A DNA stretch of 64,000 nucleotides from Rhizophagus clarus (Eukaryota; Glomeromycota; Glomeromycetes; Glomerales; Glomeraceae), in assembly GCA_015698045.1 (NCBI GenBank), contig BLAL01000013.1, forward strand, positions 124,001 to 188,000, given 5' to 3'. The notes beneath the pieces are model-generated. The model ran no database searches. It had not been told where the DNA came from and worked only from the letters and a program-made list of their open reading frames with translations. The position numbers were made by a program, and so were the translations under genes. Below, one piece after another: positions 32,975-44,599 of this stretch. Each line of letters opens with the position of its first letter. Position 1 is the stretch's first letter.

Positions 32975-35915
32975 TAGTGTTCTGCACAAATCAAATTAGA
33001 CCAAATCAAGTTAGATTTGAAATTTGATTTGATCAAATCAAATCTGAAAAGTTTGAATTCAGATTTGAATCAAACCATTCAAATCTGATTTGAAATTCGA
33101 TTTAAATTTGATTTGATTTGATTTAAATTTGATTTGATTCAAATCAAATTCAAATTCAAATCAAATCAAATTCATTCAAATAGATTTGTGATTTGGTTTG
33201 ATTTGTTGAATTTTAAATAAAAAAATGCGTTTTGCAACGCAATACTAATAAAAAAAACATTGCGAAATATTTTTTTTTATTTAAATAAAAAATGCATTTT
33301 GCAACACATTATTAATAAAAAAACGTTGCGAAACATATTTCTTTAGTGTGTTTAAGGAGGGTTGGACATCATGTGGTTGCAGTAACTACCAATAATATTT
33401 ACGGTAATTACAGAACCCTGAATAATACTAATATCAGATATAACTCACAAACGGGTTTGCGTAGAGTTTATATGAAATTACTTTTTAAATCTACAAATTG
33501 AGTTTGCGTAGATCAGTCAATTTGGGAGTAACTCACATATTATGTTTGCGTAGAGTTTATAATAGATATACGTGGATTTATTTTTAAAAAATACTAATTT
33601 TGGTAAATTAAATTACTCGGTATTTACCAAAATTTATTTTATTTTATTTATTTTTTCACTTTTTTTCAGTATTTTATACCAAATTTATTTATTTTTATTA
33701 TTCTTTTTTGGTTTTTAATACCCTAATTCCAAAAGTCCAGTCATGTTTTTTGCCCGGCAACACTACAAAAAATAAAAAAAAAATAATTAATTAGTTAAAA
33801 AAAAATACCAAAAAACACTTCCCCCACCATCCCTTACCTTAATTTCAAAAATCCAGTCATGCTTTTCGTCTGGCAACACTACAAAAAATAAAAAAAAAAA
33901 TCAATACTTAATTAATTAAAAAAAAAACAACGAAACACCTCCTCCAACCCTCCCTTACCTTAATTCCAAAAGTCTGGTCATGCTTTTCATGTGGCAACAC
34001 TACAAAAAATAAAAAAAAATAATTAATTAGTTAAAAAAAATACTGAAAAACACTTCCCCCACCCTCCTTTACCTTAATTCCAAAAGTCTGGTCATGCTTT
34101 TCATCCGGCAACACTACAAATAAATAAAGAAAAAAGGTTAATACTTAATTAATTAAAAAAAACAACGAAACACATCCCCCAACCCTTCCTTACCTTAATT
34201 CCAAAAGTCCGGTCATGCTTTTCGTCTGGCAAAACTACAAAAAATAAAAAAAAAACAATTAATTAGTTAAAAAAAATACCGAAAAACACTTCCTCCACCC
34301 TTCCTTACCTTAATTCCAAAAGTCCGGTCATGCTTTTTGTTTGGCAACACTACAAAAAAATAAAAAAAAAGGTTAATACTTAATTAATTAAAAAAAAAAT
34401 AACGAAATACCTCCCCAACCCTTCCTTACCTTAATTCCAAAAGTCCGGTCATACTTTTCGTCTGGCAACCTACAAAAAAATAAAAAAAAGGTTAATACTT
34501 AATTAATTAAAAAAAAACAACAAAACACCTCTCCCAACCTTCTCTTACCTTAATTCCAAAAGTCCAGTCATGCTTTTCGTCTGGCAACACTACACAAAAA
34601 TAAAAAAAAAGGTTAATACTTAATTAATTAAAAAAAAATAACAAAACACCTCCCCCAACCCTCCCTTACCTTAATTCCAAAAGTCCAGTCGTGCTTTTTG
34701 TCTGGCAACACTACAGAAAATAAAAAAAAAACAATTTAATTAGTTAAAAAAATACCAAAAACACTTCCTCCACCCTAACCTCCCTTACCTTAATTCCAAA
34801 AGTCTGGTCATGCTTTTCGTCTGGCAACACTACAAAAAAATAAAAAAAAGGTTAATACTTAATTAATCAAAAAAATGACGAAACACCTCCCCCAACCCTC
34901 CCTTACCTTAATTCCAAAAGTCCAGTCATGCTTTTCATCCGGCAACACTATAAAAAGTAAAAAAAAAAGTTAATACTTAATTAATTAAAAAAAAAACAAC
35001 AAAACACCTCCCCCAACCCCTCCCTTACTTTAATTCCAAAAGTCCGGTAGTGTATTTTGTCCGGTAACACTACAAAAAAATAAAAAAAAAATAATTAATT
35101 AAATAGTTAAAAAAAACACCAAAAAACACTTCCCCACCCTCCCTTACCTTAATTCCAAAAGTCTGGTCGTGCTTTTTGTCCGGCAACACTACAAAAAGTA
35201 AAAAAAAAGTTAAATACTTAATTAATTAAAAAAAAATAACGAAACACCTCTCCAACCCCTCCCTTACCTTAATTCCAAAAGTCCAGTCGTGCCTTTCGTC
35301 TGGCAATACTACAAAAAATAAAAATAAAAAATAATTAATTAATTAGTTAAAAAAACACCAAAAAACACTTCCCATCCTCCTTTACCTTAATTCCAAAAGT
35401 CCGGTCATGCTTTTTGTCCGGTAACACCAAAAATAAACTGATAAATGATTAAAAAAAGATCAGATATTCAGATTATCTGATTAGATCGGCAAGTCATATG
35501 ATCCTGCCTTTATACTGAATAATTTGTTATAGCATTAACGAATTTTTTAAAATTTTTTTTAACTAAGATGTAAGTTTGCGTAGTGTTACTATGAAAAAAA
35601 AGTTGCGTAGAGTTAATAGTAAATGCATGCAGTTCTGTAATTACGTTTAATCAGATCATGTATATTTAATTTGATTTGATTTGGATTTGATTTGGATTTG
35701 TCAGATTTGATTCAGATTTGATTGAATTAGTTTAAGCTAATTTGAATTTGATTTGAAATCGAATCAAATCTTTTTTTTTTAATTTGGATTTGAACTCAAA
35801 TCTTGTTTTGAAGTTTGGATTCGATTTGCAAATCAAAATTATCAAATCAAATCAAATCAAAATTCAAATCAAATCCGAATTGATTTGATTTGACCAAATC
35901 ATTTGCAGAACACTA
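32975..35915. mobile_element. hAT-like non-autonomous transposon, 2941 bp
   Basis: The ends are perfect 12-bp inverted repeats TAGTGTTCTGCA / TGCAGAACACTA. They are flanked by a perfect 8-bp duplication ATCACGTG (32967-32974 and 35916-35923), the hallmark of hAT elements. Removing the element and one duplication leaves the LINE APE domain in frame (CAA TCA CGT GAC ATG). Next to each end is a roughly 250-bp subterminal zone of CAAATCAAAT-type repeats in inverted orientation. The centre is a 119-bp satellite. TTTGCGTAG(A)GTT motifs occur on both sides of it (near 33456, 33502, 33547, 35575, 35605). No transposase is present. Confidence 0.85.
33722..35415. repeat. 119-bp satellite inside the hAT-like element, about 15 copies
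   Basis: Copies of TTAATTCCAAAAGTCCGGTC begin near 33724, 33840, 33960, 34075, 34195, 34312, 34432, 34551, 34671, 34791, 34909, 35030, 35150, 35270 and 35389, a period of about 119 bp. Each continues with ATGCTTTTCGTCTGGCAACA, an A-rich part and a C-rich part. Two subtypes occur: one with TTAATTAGTTAAAAAAA and ACACTTCC, one with TTAATACTTAATTAATTAAA and CACCTCC. Their order is roughly A B A B A B B B A B B A B A, so alternation is frequent. Confidence 0.9.
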
Positions 35916-38900
35916 ATCACGTGACATGGAAGTCATCATCATGGGAGACTTCAATATTAATTACAGAAAATATTTAATGGCTTTTGTCAACAATAAATGG
36001 CAATTTTCCTTGTTTCGTACTTTGGAATGTAGAAGATTGCTAAACACCATTCCAATCTTTAATGACAATGATGAAAAAATGTATACTTATACACCAGCTG
36101 ATCCTAATAGACAAGAATCAAGATTAGATTATATTTGGGCTTTTTTACCTATGTTAAAGAAAAGTGTTAATAGTACTGTGATAGAGAATGATCATTTTGA
36201 TACTGACCATAAAACTGTAACGTTATCATTGGACACAGTACAGATGACTGGTGTTTCCTTGAATACAACCAATTAAAAGAAGAAATATATCAAAAGGACC
36301 GTATTTCAATATGATGAAATGGACAAGGATGATGAATATACCTGGGAGAATTTCAGTACCCAATTGGACCTAGAGATTGAGAATACATTAATGAAAGATT
36401 TTTCCATCGTTAAACCTCATCACATCAATACCCTCTGGGAAATGTTTAGGCAAACCCTCATGAGAGTAGCTAAATCTCGTATAGTCAACAAGCAAGTCAC
36501 TAGAAATAAAGTCAAAACTATACCAGAAAAGAAGCTTTCAATTTACTTCGATCTAAAATATATCATTAATCATATACTGGAAACACGTTTGATACTAAAT
36601 GATACCGCTTCTATTACTTATAGTGTCTCTGCTAAATGGTCCAAATTCCAATGTCTCATTAACATGATATTGGACAAATATGAATGCTCAGACCTTTTAT
36701 CGTCCTTTACCTTTCTTATACTTGATGACTTCAAATTATTTTTGAAGAATTTGCGTAAAATTAGAAAACACTTACGACTTTTTTTCAAATTGGAACTTGA
36801 TATTATGGTTCAGGAACAAATAGTTTCTAATATCAAGAAACGCTGTACTAATTTTAAAGACAACCAAGCCTTTATAATTCGCTCGATCACTGAAGAAGAG
36901 ATGGTTCATATCTCGATTGAAAAAATATATAAGAAAGATGCCCAAGGCAATGAATCACTGATCACAGGTGAATCAGCTGTCCTCAATGAAACCAATCATC
37001 ATTTCCAAACTATTGCAGGCTCGATTAATAGGAAAAAGCCACTTCAAGGCCGTTGGAAAGATCAATATCGCCCTTTACATCATATTAATAAAAATATTTA
37101 CTCAAACCTTATGGACCTTCCATCACGTGATGAATGGCTGGATGTTATCAGAAACCTTCCTAAAGGCAAAGCTACAGGTCCTTCAGAAATATCTAATGAA
37201 ATGTTACAACACCTTAGTCCTACGGTTCATGATATTTTATATTATCTGATATGTAAGATTATACAATTTGGTTACTTAACAAAACAATGGAAAAAAGCAA
37301 CCGTTTTTCCTATTGCTAAGCCTAAACCTTTTAATTGTGAATTATTAAACTCTCGTTCGATCACCTTACTTGAGACTGCTCGTAAAGCTCTTATCACCTT
37401 ACTTAATCGTCAACTTACTTTAACGTTAAAATGACATAATGTTTTACAAACTAACCAATTTACTGGTTTACCAAAACAATCCACCTTCGAACCTGTAAGG
37501 ATCATTAACGAAATTATTCAAGATGCTATAGATTATAATAATGAACTCTGGATCTTATCACAGGATATGGGAAAGGCCTATGATCGTGTCAATACCTTCC
37601 AACTACAAAAAGTGATGGACCAAATTAAATTACCTCAGCAATTCACTCATTTAATTTTAGATTTATTTAAAGATAGAACAAATCAAGTTATCACTATTTA
37701 TGGCAAGACGATCACGTATGATATTCTTACAGGCATAGATCAAGGAGAAGTCATTTCACCTGTTCTTTGGTGTATTTATTACGATCCTTTACTTGCTGAA
37801 ATTAACAACTAAAATTTGAGATATACTGTATCGTATAATAATATACAGCAAATACCACAGTTAAATTCAGCTGTGATAGAACAACATTTCCCGGCCTTGG
37901 CATTTATGGATGACACACAGTGGATTACTGATAAGAAAGACAAATTGGAATCAATGCTGTCTATCACCGACTCCTTTTATAGATTAAATGATATCCAGAT
38001 CAATAAGGATAAATCTGAACTCATGATGAAAACTAAGATGTATAAGTGTCAATATTCTCACATCTACAACAATAAGATTGATATTCAATTTGGAAGGGAA
38101 TCTATTAATATTAAGGCTAAACACCCTCATGAACCCACTCGTATCCTGGGAGTTTATTTTAATATTGAGAATGATGAGCAATATCTAATCTCTAAAATTA
38201 AAGCTGAGATTGACCACTTAACGAACTTTATGTGGAAAAAGAAAATTACTGATAAACATATTTTATATATCTTTAATAGAATTATTATACCTCGTATTGA
38301 ATACTGGTCATAAGTTTTTATCTTATCACCAGAATTAATTAATCGTTTATTTGTTCCTTTTCATCAAATGTTTAAAAACAAGCTCAAATTTGCTTGTATT
38401 GCACCTAATGCAATTTTAGATAACTCTTATATATATGGTTATAGAAATCCTTATGAAAATCAACTCCAAGCAAAAATTACCAATTTCTGCATTCAACTAA
38501 ATGACACAGGAATTCTGGGAAGAATCACTGAAATTCATTTGAAATTATTACAACAACTACTTTGGCGTTCCTGATCACTAATAGAGGGTATTCTTTTCAG
38601 CAAAATCCCTAGACAGATGAAGAATAATTATTTACTTAATATGATCAATTTAATGAAACAGAATGAATTTACACTTCTTGTCATAAACAAAGGCAGATTT
38701 CCTACCATAGCAGGAGGAAAAAAATGATTTTGCAACTATTGCTACTTTTGACTTCTTGTTCAAACATAGCACAATTTTACGCTCACGCCAAATTATGTTT
38801 GTAGAACAAATTATTTCAGGAGACAAGTAACGCTTACTTAATTGGACTAATATATGTAATAAATATTACTTTCAATCCATTCTTGGTCGTGGTAATAAAG

Positions 38901-39019
38901 AAGAAAGATAGTACATAGATATTCAAAGACTCATTACGGTGAATGGGACCAACCTTAAACCAAATATTTATAACATATTTACTACATTTTTTGATAATAT
39001 TGAAGAAACTAGATCTTAT

Positions 39020-42000
39020 CACTAGTCGAAAAAGGAATATTTGGCCTTAATGAAATTCAGCCTATATTCAACCAAAATTAAAATTATTCGACCTCAATTA
39101 GTAATGATCAATAATTAGACGTGTATTCAACATGGTCGAATGTGTATTAAGTATTACGCGTATCATTAATTGAACATTACGCGTATCACCAATTCAATTA
39201 AAAGTTTAAATTTAAACTTTTAGCGAAACCTCCCTTATCATCCTTCCTTTTATTCTTCCTTTTTTCCTTTTACTCTTCCTCTTTCCCTCCTTCCTTTCAT
39301 CCTTCCCCTATCTTCGTCCTTTCCTACCCTTCACCCTTTCCCTTACTTCGTCTTTCCCTTTCCCTTTTCTTACTTTACTTCACTTATATTTTTTGTCAAA
39401 AAAATCTGTAACGAAGCGGTTCGGCTTTTCTTTCCAAATACTTTTTTGTTGAAAAATTCTTAACGAAACGTTCCTTAATATTTTGACTTTTCCTTTTAAG
39501 TAATTCTTTTGGTCTCCTTGAACGCAAAATTCCAGTAAGTTTTTGATTTTGGTTTTTCTCTTTTAATTACTTACGACTGGTTGTTCTCTCGGATCACTTA
39601 CTTGTAGTCTGGTGAGTGAAATTTTTAATTTTTTAGTTTATTTCAACAAACTTTATTAACAGTTCATTTTTTTCCTTTGTAAACGAGATATCTGGACATG
39701 TGGAAATTTGTTAGAGATTGTTCTTTTGCAGTATTTCGGTAAGTCTTAATGATAAGTTTAATTTCTTTGTTTTATTTTTGAAGAACGGTTACTAATTTCT
39801 TTTTTTTTGTTTTTTGTTTGTTATTCAGGTATTGGACGCGTAAGAATTTGGTAAGGAGGGCTTCTTTTATTATATTTGATGACACTTCTTTGAACAAACT
39901 GCTACTTAACGTTTCAGTTTTTTTTCTTTTGTAGGTGAATTTTTGGCTTTTTTGAACATGATATTTCAGTAAGATATTTTTAAATAATTTTTTATTTCAT
40001 TTTTAAAGAACGCTATCTAATTACTTTTTTTCTTTTTTTTTCGATTTGTTCTTCGGCTTTTTGGATGTTGAATCAATCTCTTATTTACTTACTACACTAA
40101 TAATTATATTAACAATTAATCTATGAATTGTCATGTTAATTAATGATACTTTTATTATACAGAACTGGATCTGCCAATCTGATCCAGAGCTTTTTCTTTT
40201 TTCAACGAAATTTCCCCCTTCCCTCCCTTCCCCTTAACCTTTTCTCTCATCTCACTTCTTTTCTTTCGTTCTTTCTCTTCCATTTCTCTTCCCTTCCTTT
40301 CTTCCTCCTTCCCTCCCCCCACAATCGTCTCTCTTTCGTAAAGAATACACTAAAAATGTTTTCCAGTTTTTACGAAACGTTGATAACAATGTTTCGATTT
40401 TTTTCTTTTTTTAAGTGACTCTTCAGTTTTCTGAAAGTGACATATCAAAGGTTTCTTTTTTTTTTCTTTAATTATTTTAACGAACGCTTATTAACAGTTC
40501 GTTTTTAATTTTTTTTAAGCAGTTTCTCGGTCTTTTGGGCATGTAGGACTTCGTTTCAGTGAGTTTTTTTCCTGTTTAGTTTACATGTTCTAACTGTTCT
40601 AACAGAATATATGCTAACCTCTTCTCTCTTTTTTTTAAACAGTTCTGGACGCATGGAATTCAGATTTTGGTAAGGAAGTCTTTCAGTTTTCAGTAAGGGA
40701 GTCAGAATCAATTTTTTTTTATTAATTACATTTATTTAACGAAACGTTAACGTTTTATTTATTTCTTTTTTTTAGGCTGTCTCTTCATACATATGGAGTT
40801 GGGTAGATTTTTTCTTGGATTATAAATTTTCAAAACACCTACTAATTTTTCAGGTTTTTCTTTTTTTAGCAGTTTACTTTTTAGGTCTTTGAACACGCAG
40901 ATTTATGGCGAGTTTTTTTATCGTTTTCAATTTTTTTATTTTTAACAAATTGTTAGCTAACGAATTCATTCTTTATTTTTTTTAGGTTGCTTTCGACTCT
41001 CATTGGATGCAAATTCAAGATTTTTTTTAGGTAGGGACATATTGGGACGCGTAAGATAGTAGATTTTTGGTGGGATTTTTTCTTTTTTTTTACCAAAATT
41101 TAACAACACGTACGTTTCATTTTTTTGATTCTTTTTTAGGTGACTGTTCTTCGGACTTTAGGATGCAAACGCAACTTTGAAATTTTGGTAGGTTTAAAAC
41201 ATTTTTAAATTTATCTTTTTTTAACGAAACGCTTATTAATGTTTCATTTTCTTTTTTTTAGGCAACCAGTATATCGATAGGTTATATATCGGTAAGTAAA
41301 AAATCAGATGTTTTTATTTTAATGAATTGTTATTAATGGTTCGTTTTATTTCTTTTGTAGGTTTATTCTTGATCTTTTAGAATATCAAAACCCAGGTAAA
41401 GTTTCAAGTTCGAAACTTACTCTAAAAAATTCTATTTTAATTTTTTTCTTTCTTTCTATTTCTTTTAGTAAACTGGCCCAATTTTAGACTATAAACAGAA
41501 TGCCGGTATTTCAGGAACCCAATTCTGACTTGAAAATACCGGAATCCAGGTGAGTTTCGAAAGGTTTCCTATTTTAAACTTCTTCTAAAAGCGTTTTTAT
41601 TAAGCATTTTTTTTTACAGTCTCTGATAACCATTCTGAACAGTGTGCTTTCGAAACTATTCTATATTAAATGGTAGGAAGTGATTTGATTCTTGGATAAA
41701 TGAAATGGTGGTAAGTTTCAAATTCAATAAATTTAATGAAATTTAAAAATTTGTTAAAGAAATTTCATTTAGTGTTACTTTTCTACATAGGTTTTGAGAC
41801 TCCTTTAGGCATATGTGAATTGTCTATTTAGTGGATTGTGTAGATGGTAGTTTTGGATGGATGGTGGATGGATGCGGATGGATGGACGATAGATGAATGA
41901 TAATATATAGATAGATATTAGATAGAACTTTATATAGCATAATACATATGTAATTTTTTTAATACTATGTTAATAAACTATAAATTCAGTTAAAATTTGT

Positions 42001-42245
42001 CTCTAGTTTGACCTATTTATCAATAATATTCAGATTATATATAGTAGTCAAATATAGTTTTTTTTAGGGTCGAATAAATATGTAAAATGTCCTAATATAG
42101 GTCAAATTTTTCTTTCTGAATTTAAGACGATTGGCACCCTAAATGCGCCAAAAAAATTGGCCACAATTTGACATAGGTTAGATCGTCATTTGACCTATAT
42201 TCGACCTGGTTAAATTTAGGCCAAATTGTCCTTTTTCGACTAGTG
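39020..42245. mobile_element. CACTA-like non-autonomous transposon, 3226 bp
   Basis: The ends are 27-bp inverted repeats with two mismatches, starting CACTAGTCGAAAAAGGA and ending in its complement ...TAGTG. They are flanked by a 3-bp duplication TAT (39017-39019 and 42246-42248). CACTA termini plus a 3-bp duplication define the CACTA (EnSpm/CMC) superfamily. Taking out the element and one TAT rejoins LINE ORF2 (DNIEETRSY then NIEKQDRSL). No transposase frame is visible. Nearly all of the interior is array 3 of splice-signal units. The subterminal zones have GTCAAATTT/AATTTGAC-type motifs near 42000-42200 and CCTTCCTTTT-rich tracts near 39230-39360. Confidence 0.85.
39400..41720 (+). repeat. 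Array 3 of hairpin / acceptor / mini-exon / donor units
   Basis: About twenty units averaging roughly 110 bp fill the CACTA-like element. Each has a stem-loop such as AACGAAC...GTTCGTT (40479-40503), GAAAC...GTTTC (41223-41245) or GAATTGTTATTAATGGTTC (41322-41340), with CTAAC/TTAAT in the loop, then a T/C tract of 15-30 nt and TAG. A 35-55 nt core follows (recurrent TTCGG..CTTTTTGGACGCG..AGA..TTTTGG) and then GGTAAG, GTGAG or GGTAAAG. Examples of acceptor/donor pairs: TTTAGGCAACC at 41258-41268 with GGTAAGT near 41290; TGTAGGTTTATTC near 41355 with GGTAAAG near 41395; TTTACAGTCTCTG near 41614 with GGTAAG near 41708. All units have the same orientation. The array looks like a chain of short exons with introns, but no common reading frame is evident. 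Confidence 0.65.
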
Positions 42246-44599
42246 TATAATATTGAAAAACAAGATAGATCATTATCTGTTGTTTATAGCCCTCAATATA
42301 ATTTAATTTTATTTGGAAAAGTTCAACACCTTATTGATGAAGATAATATTCTTCTTCGACATTATCACGTTGATATGTCTCAATCAACCTCAACATCTAC
42401 CTATGTTACCATTTGTGATGATACACTTTGTGCTGCTAATACTGTAAATTGTTCAAGCATGGGTGTTTGTACTTTTACTGCTAATCCAAAGCATATAGTA
42501 CCGCTTTTACCAGCTGCTAAATTTACCAAAGAAGATGTTAAACGTAGAAAAATGATTAATTTTAATATTTTTAATCTTTTTGATCAGGCTAAGAAAAAAT
42601 ATGATCTTTCTCAAAATACGTTAACAAGAAATCATGTGATTAGACAAAACAATATTATTTTAAAATTGCTAGAACCAGGACTTTCTAGGAATGAATTACT
42701 TATAATTCAATGAAAATTCGCTATATTTGATAACCCAAATTGCTGTATTTTTAAATTTTTCACTGATGGATCTCTTATTGAATTAGGCACTGAACAATGC
42801 AACATTAGCTGCGCGTTTTTAGCTCTTATGGTAGTCCCTTATAGAAGTAAAGTGAGAATCAATATTGACTCCTTAAATGTGATTACTATGTTTGAGGGAT
42901 TTAAATGTAGTAATTTCTCCCTTACATCGCGAGATTATTTCAAACTTAATAATAATTATCTATGATCAATTTTGATTAGAATTATTCATCAACAGAACTT
43001 ACATGTAGAAATGTTTAAAGTAGCTGCACATACTGATTGCGATGGCAATAATTACGTGGATAGATTAGCAAAATCTACCCATATTGACCAAGATAGATTT
43101 ATTAATTTTATAGACACTGCTCCTGACATTAAAGTACTTCTGTTATGGAATAACATTGCCATTGAAACTCACTCACAAAAATTTATCAAGATGGTTAATC
43201 ATATTAAAGGCCTGGAAAAATTTATTAATTTACATTAGAAGTTGATTGGACTTCTACTTTTGAATGCCTCAATTGCGATATTGCTAATAATGAAACTTCG
43301 ATATCTTCTTCTAAAGTCAAAGCTCACAAAGTCCATCTTCTTATAGAAGAGATTCCTACAATTGAACAAATGAAGAAATCATTCTTAAATTTATATGACG
43401 GATGGAAATATTCTAGTTGTGGATTGGAAGACGAAACATTTGATCACGTGTGGATATGTGATGAACATCAATCTCTTCTTTTAAAGATTAAAAATAATAC
43501 AATTGATCTTTTATTATCATTATTAATTGAATATAATCCAGACATTACAGATTATTCTGCCTTATTGACACTTAATATATGGACAATTAGTACAGATCCT
43601 GACAATTTTACTTTTGTGAATCTCATCAAAGGCTTTATACCATTAGAGTTGACTCAAATTCTCAACTTGTGGATTTCTCATAAACAATTACTGTTAGTAA
43701 TTATTGAGATCAGGCAGTACATTTATGAACAAACATTTAAAGAAATTTGGATACGTCATTGTTCTTTTATAAAAGAATTTGAACGTTCGTTGGGTATTAC
43801 AAAAAAGAAAAAATTAACTTTAAAAAATCTTCAACCATTTAATAATATTTTGAATAGTGATAGAGAATTAGAATATAAATTTAACGCTCTAGATAGTATT
43901 CGTAATAATATATATTTTGGTAAAAATATTATTGAATTTTATAGTAATCTTACTTCATAGTGCTAGTAGTTAGTTAGTATACTTTATATAGAATTTTATA
44001 TATGGTTTTTATTACTTTTTTTTCTGCAGAGCGGGCTTTGGTTTACCTGGTTTTTAACTGGCTGTAAAAGAGGTAGTGGGTTAATTATTGAATGTTTCTA
44101 GAAGTAGTTGGTTATTTTTAGATAGTTCGTTATATAATTACTCCACCGTCAAAGTAGATTTAGTTCGCTTCTATTAGTTAGTTTCATTTTTTATTTTCAT
44201 GTATCAATTTTGATGTGTTTATAATTTATGTGTTCGCTTCTAATATCTGTTCAATAAAAATAAAAATAAAAAAAAATAAAAATACTATGTTCACGTTAAT
44301 TTAAAAAAAAAATAAAAAAAACTATTATTTGATAAAAAATACCTAAAAAAAAAATTTAAGAATGATTAAAAAATTATTATTTAACATTAAAATATCATCA
44401 GTTCTTAATAAACAACCATTATACAAAAAATATATTTCTTTATTACATACAACTAATATTTACCCTCCATTCCACATTTTTTCTATTTTTTTTTAACATA
44501 TTAAATGTGGAATTCCATTTTGTTCAGATGTCTAATTCAGGTTTTAAATATAGATTTAGCAACCGTACAATACATATTTTCGTAACACCCATTACAGGT

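Larger units (their letters stand above)
32441..43960 (+). pseudogene. LINE ORF2 (APE, reverse transcriptase, RNase H), split and degenerate
   Basis: Pieces in order: 32441-32767 (APE start, IASTNIRTLNKNKF), a shifted frame to 32974, the nested hAT-like element, then 35916-36276 (EVIIMGDFNIN, LDYIWAF, the APE core). Next comes 36319-38576 with reverse transcriptase blocks LPKGKATGPSEISNEML, LSQDMGKAYDRVN and ALAFMDDTQW (xxDD catalytic pair). A shifted frame then runs to 39019, interrupted by the CACTA-like element. It resumes at 42246, with a short RNase H region near 42760-43080 (FFTDGS, INIDSLNVI, NYVDRLAKS) that seems to lack the usual Glu segment, and a C-terminal part to 43960. In-frame stops lie at 36274, 37432, 37810, 38311 and 38572 among others. 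It is not active. Confidence 0.8.
30354..44284 (+). mobile_element. Decayed LINE (Tad/I-like) with two nested DNA transposons
   Basis: The order of domains is Gag-like ORF1 with a CCHC knuckle, then ORF2 with APE endonuclease, reverse transcriptase and RNase H, then a 3' untranslated region ending in an A-rich AAATAAAAATAAA tail at about 44254-44284. This is the layout of I/Tad-group fungal LINEs. The element spans 13.9 kb, but the nested hAT-like (32975-35915) and CACTA-like (39020-42245) insertions account for 6.2 kb, leaving about 7.7 kb. Many in-frame stops and several frameshifts show that it is dead. The left border and target duplication were not located. It lies between the two separated parts of gene pair 3. 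Confidence 0.85.

Noticed and set aside
33000..35900. CRISPR-like regular repeats
   Set aside because: Period about 119 bp with no unique spacers; it is a satellite inside a hAT-like element in a eukaryote.
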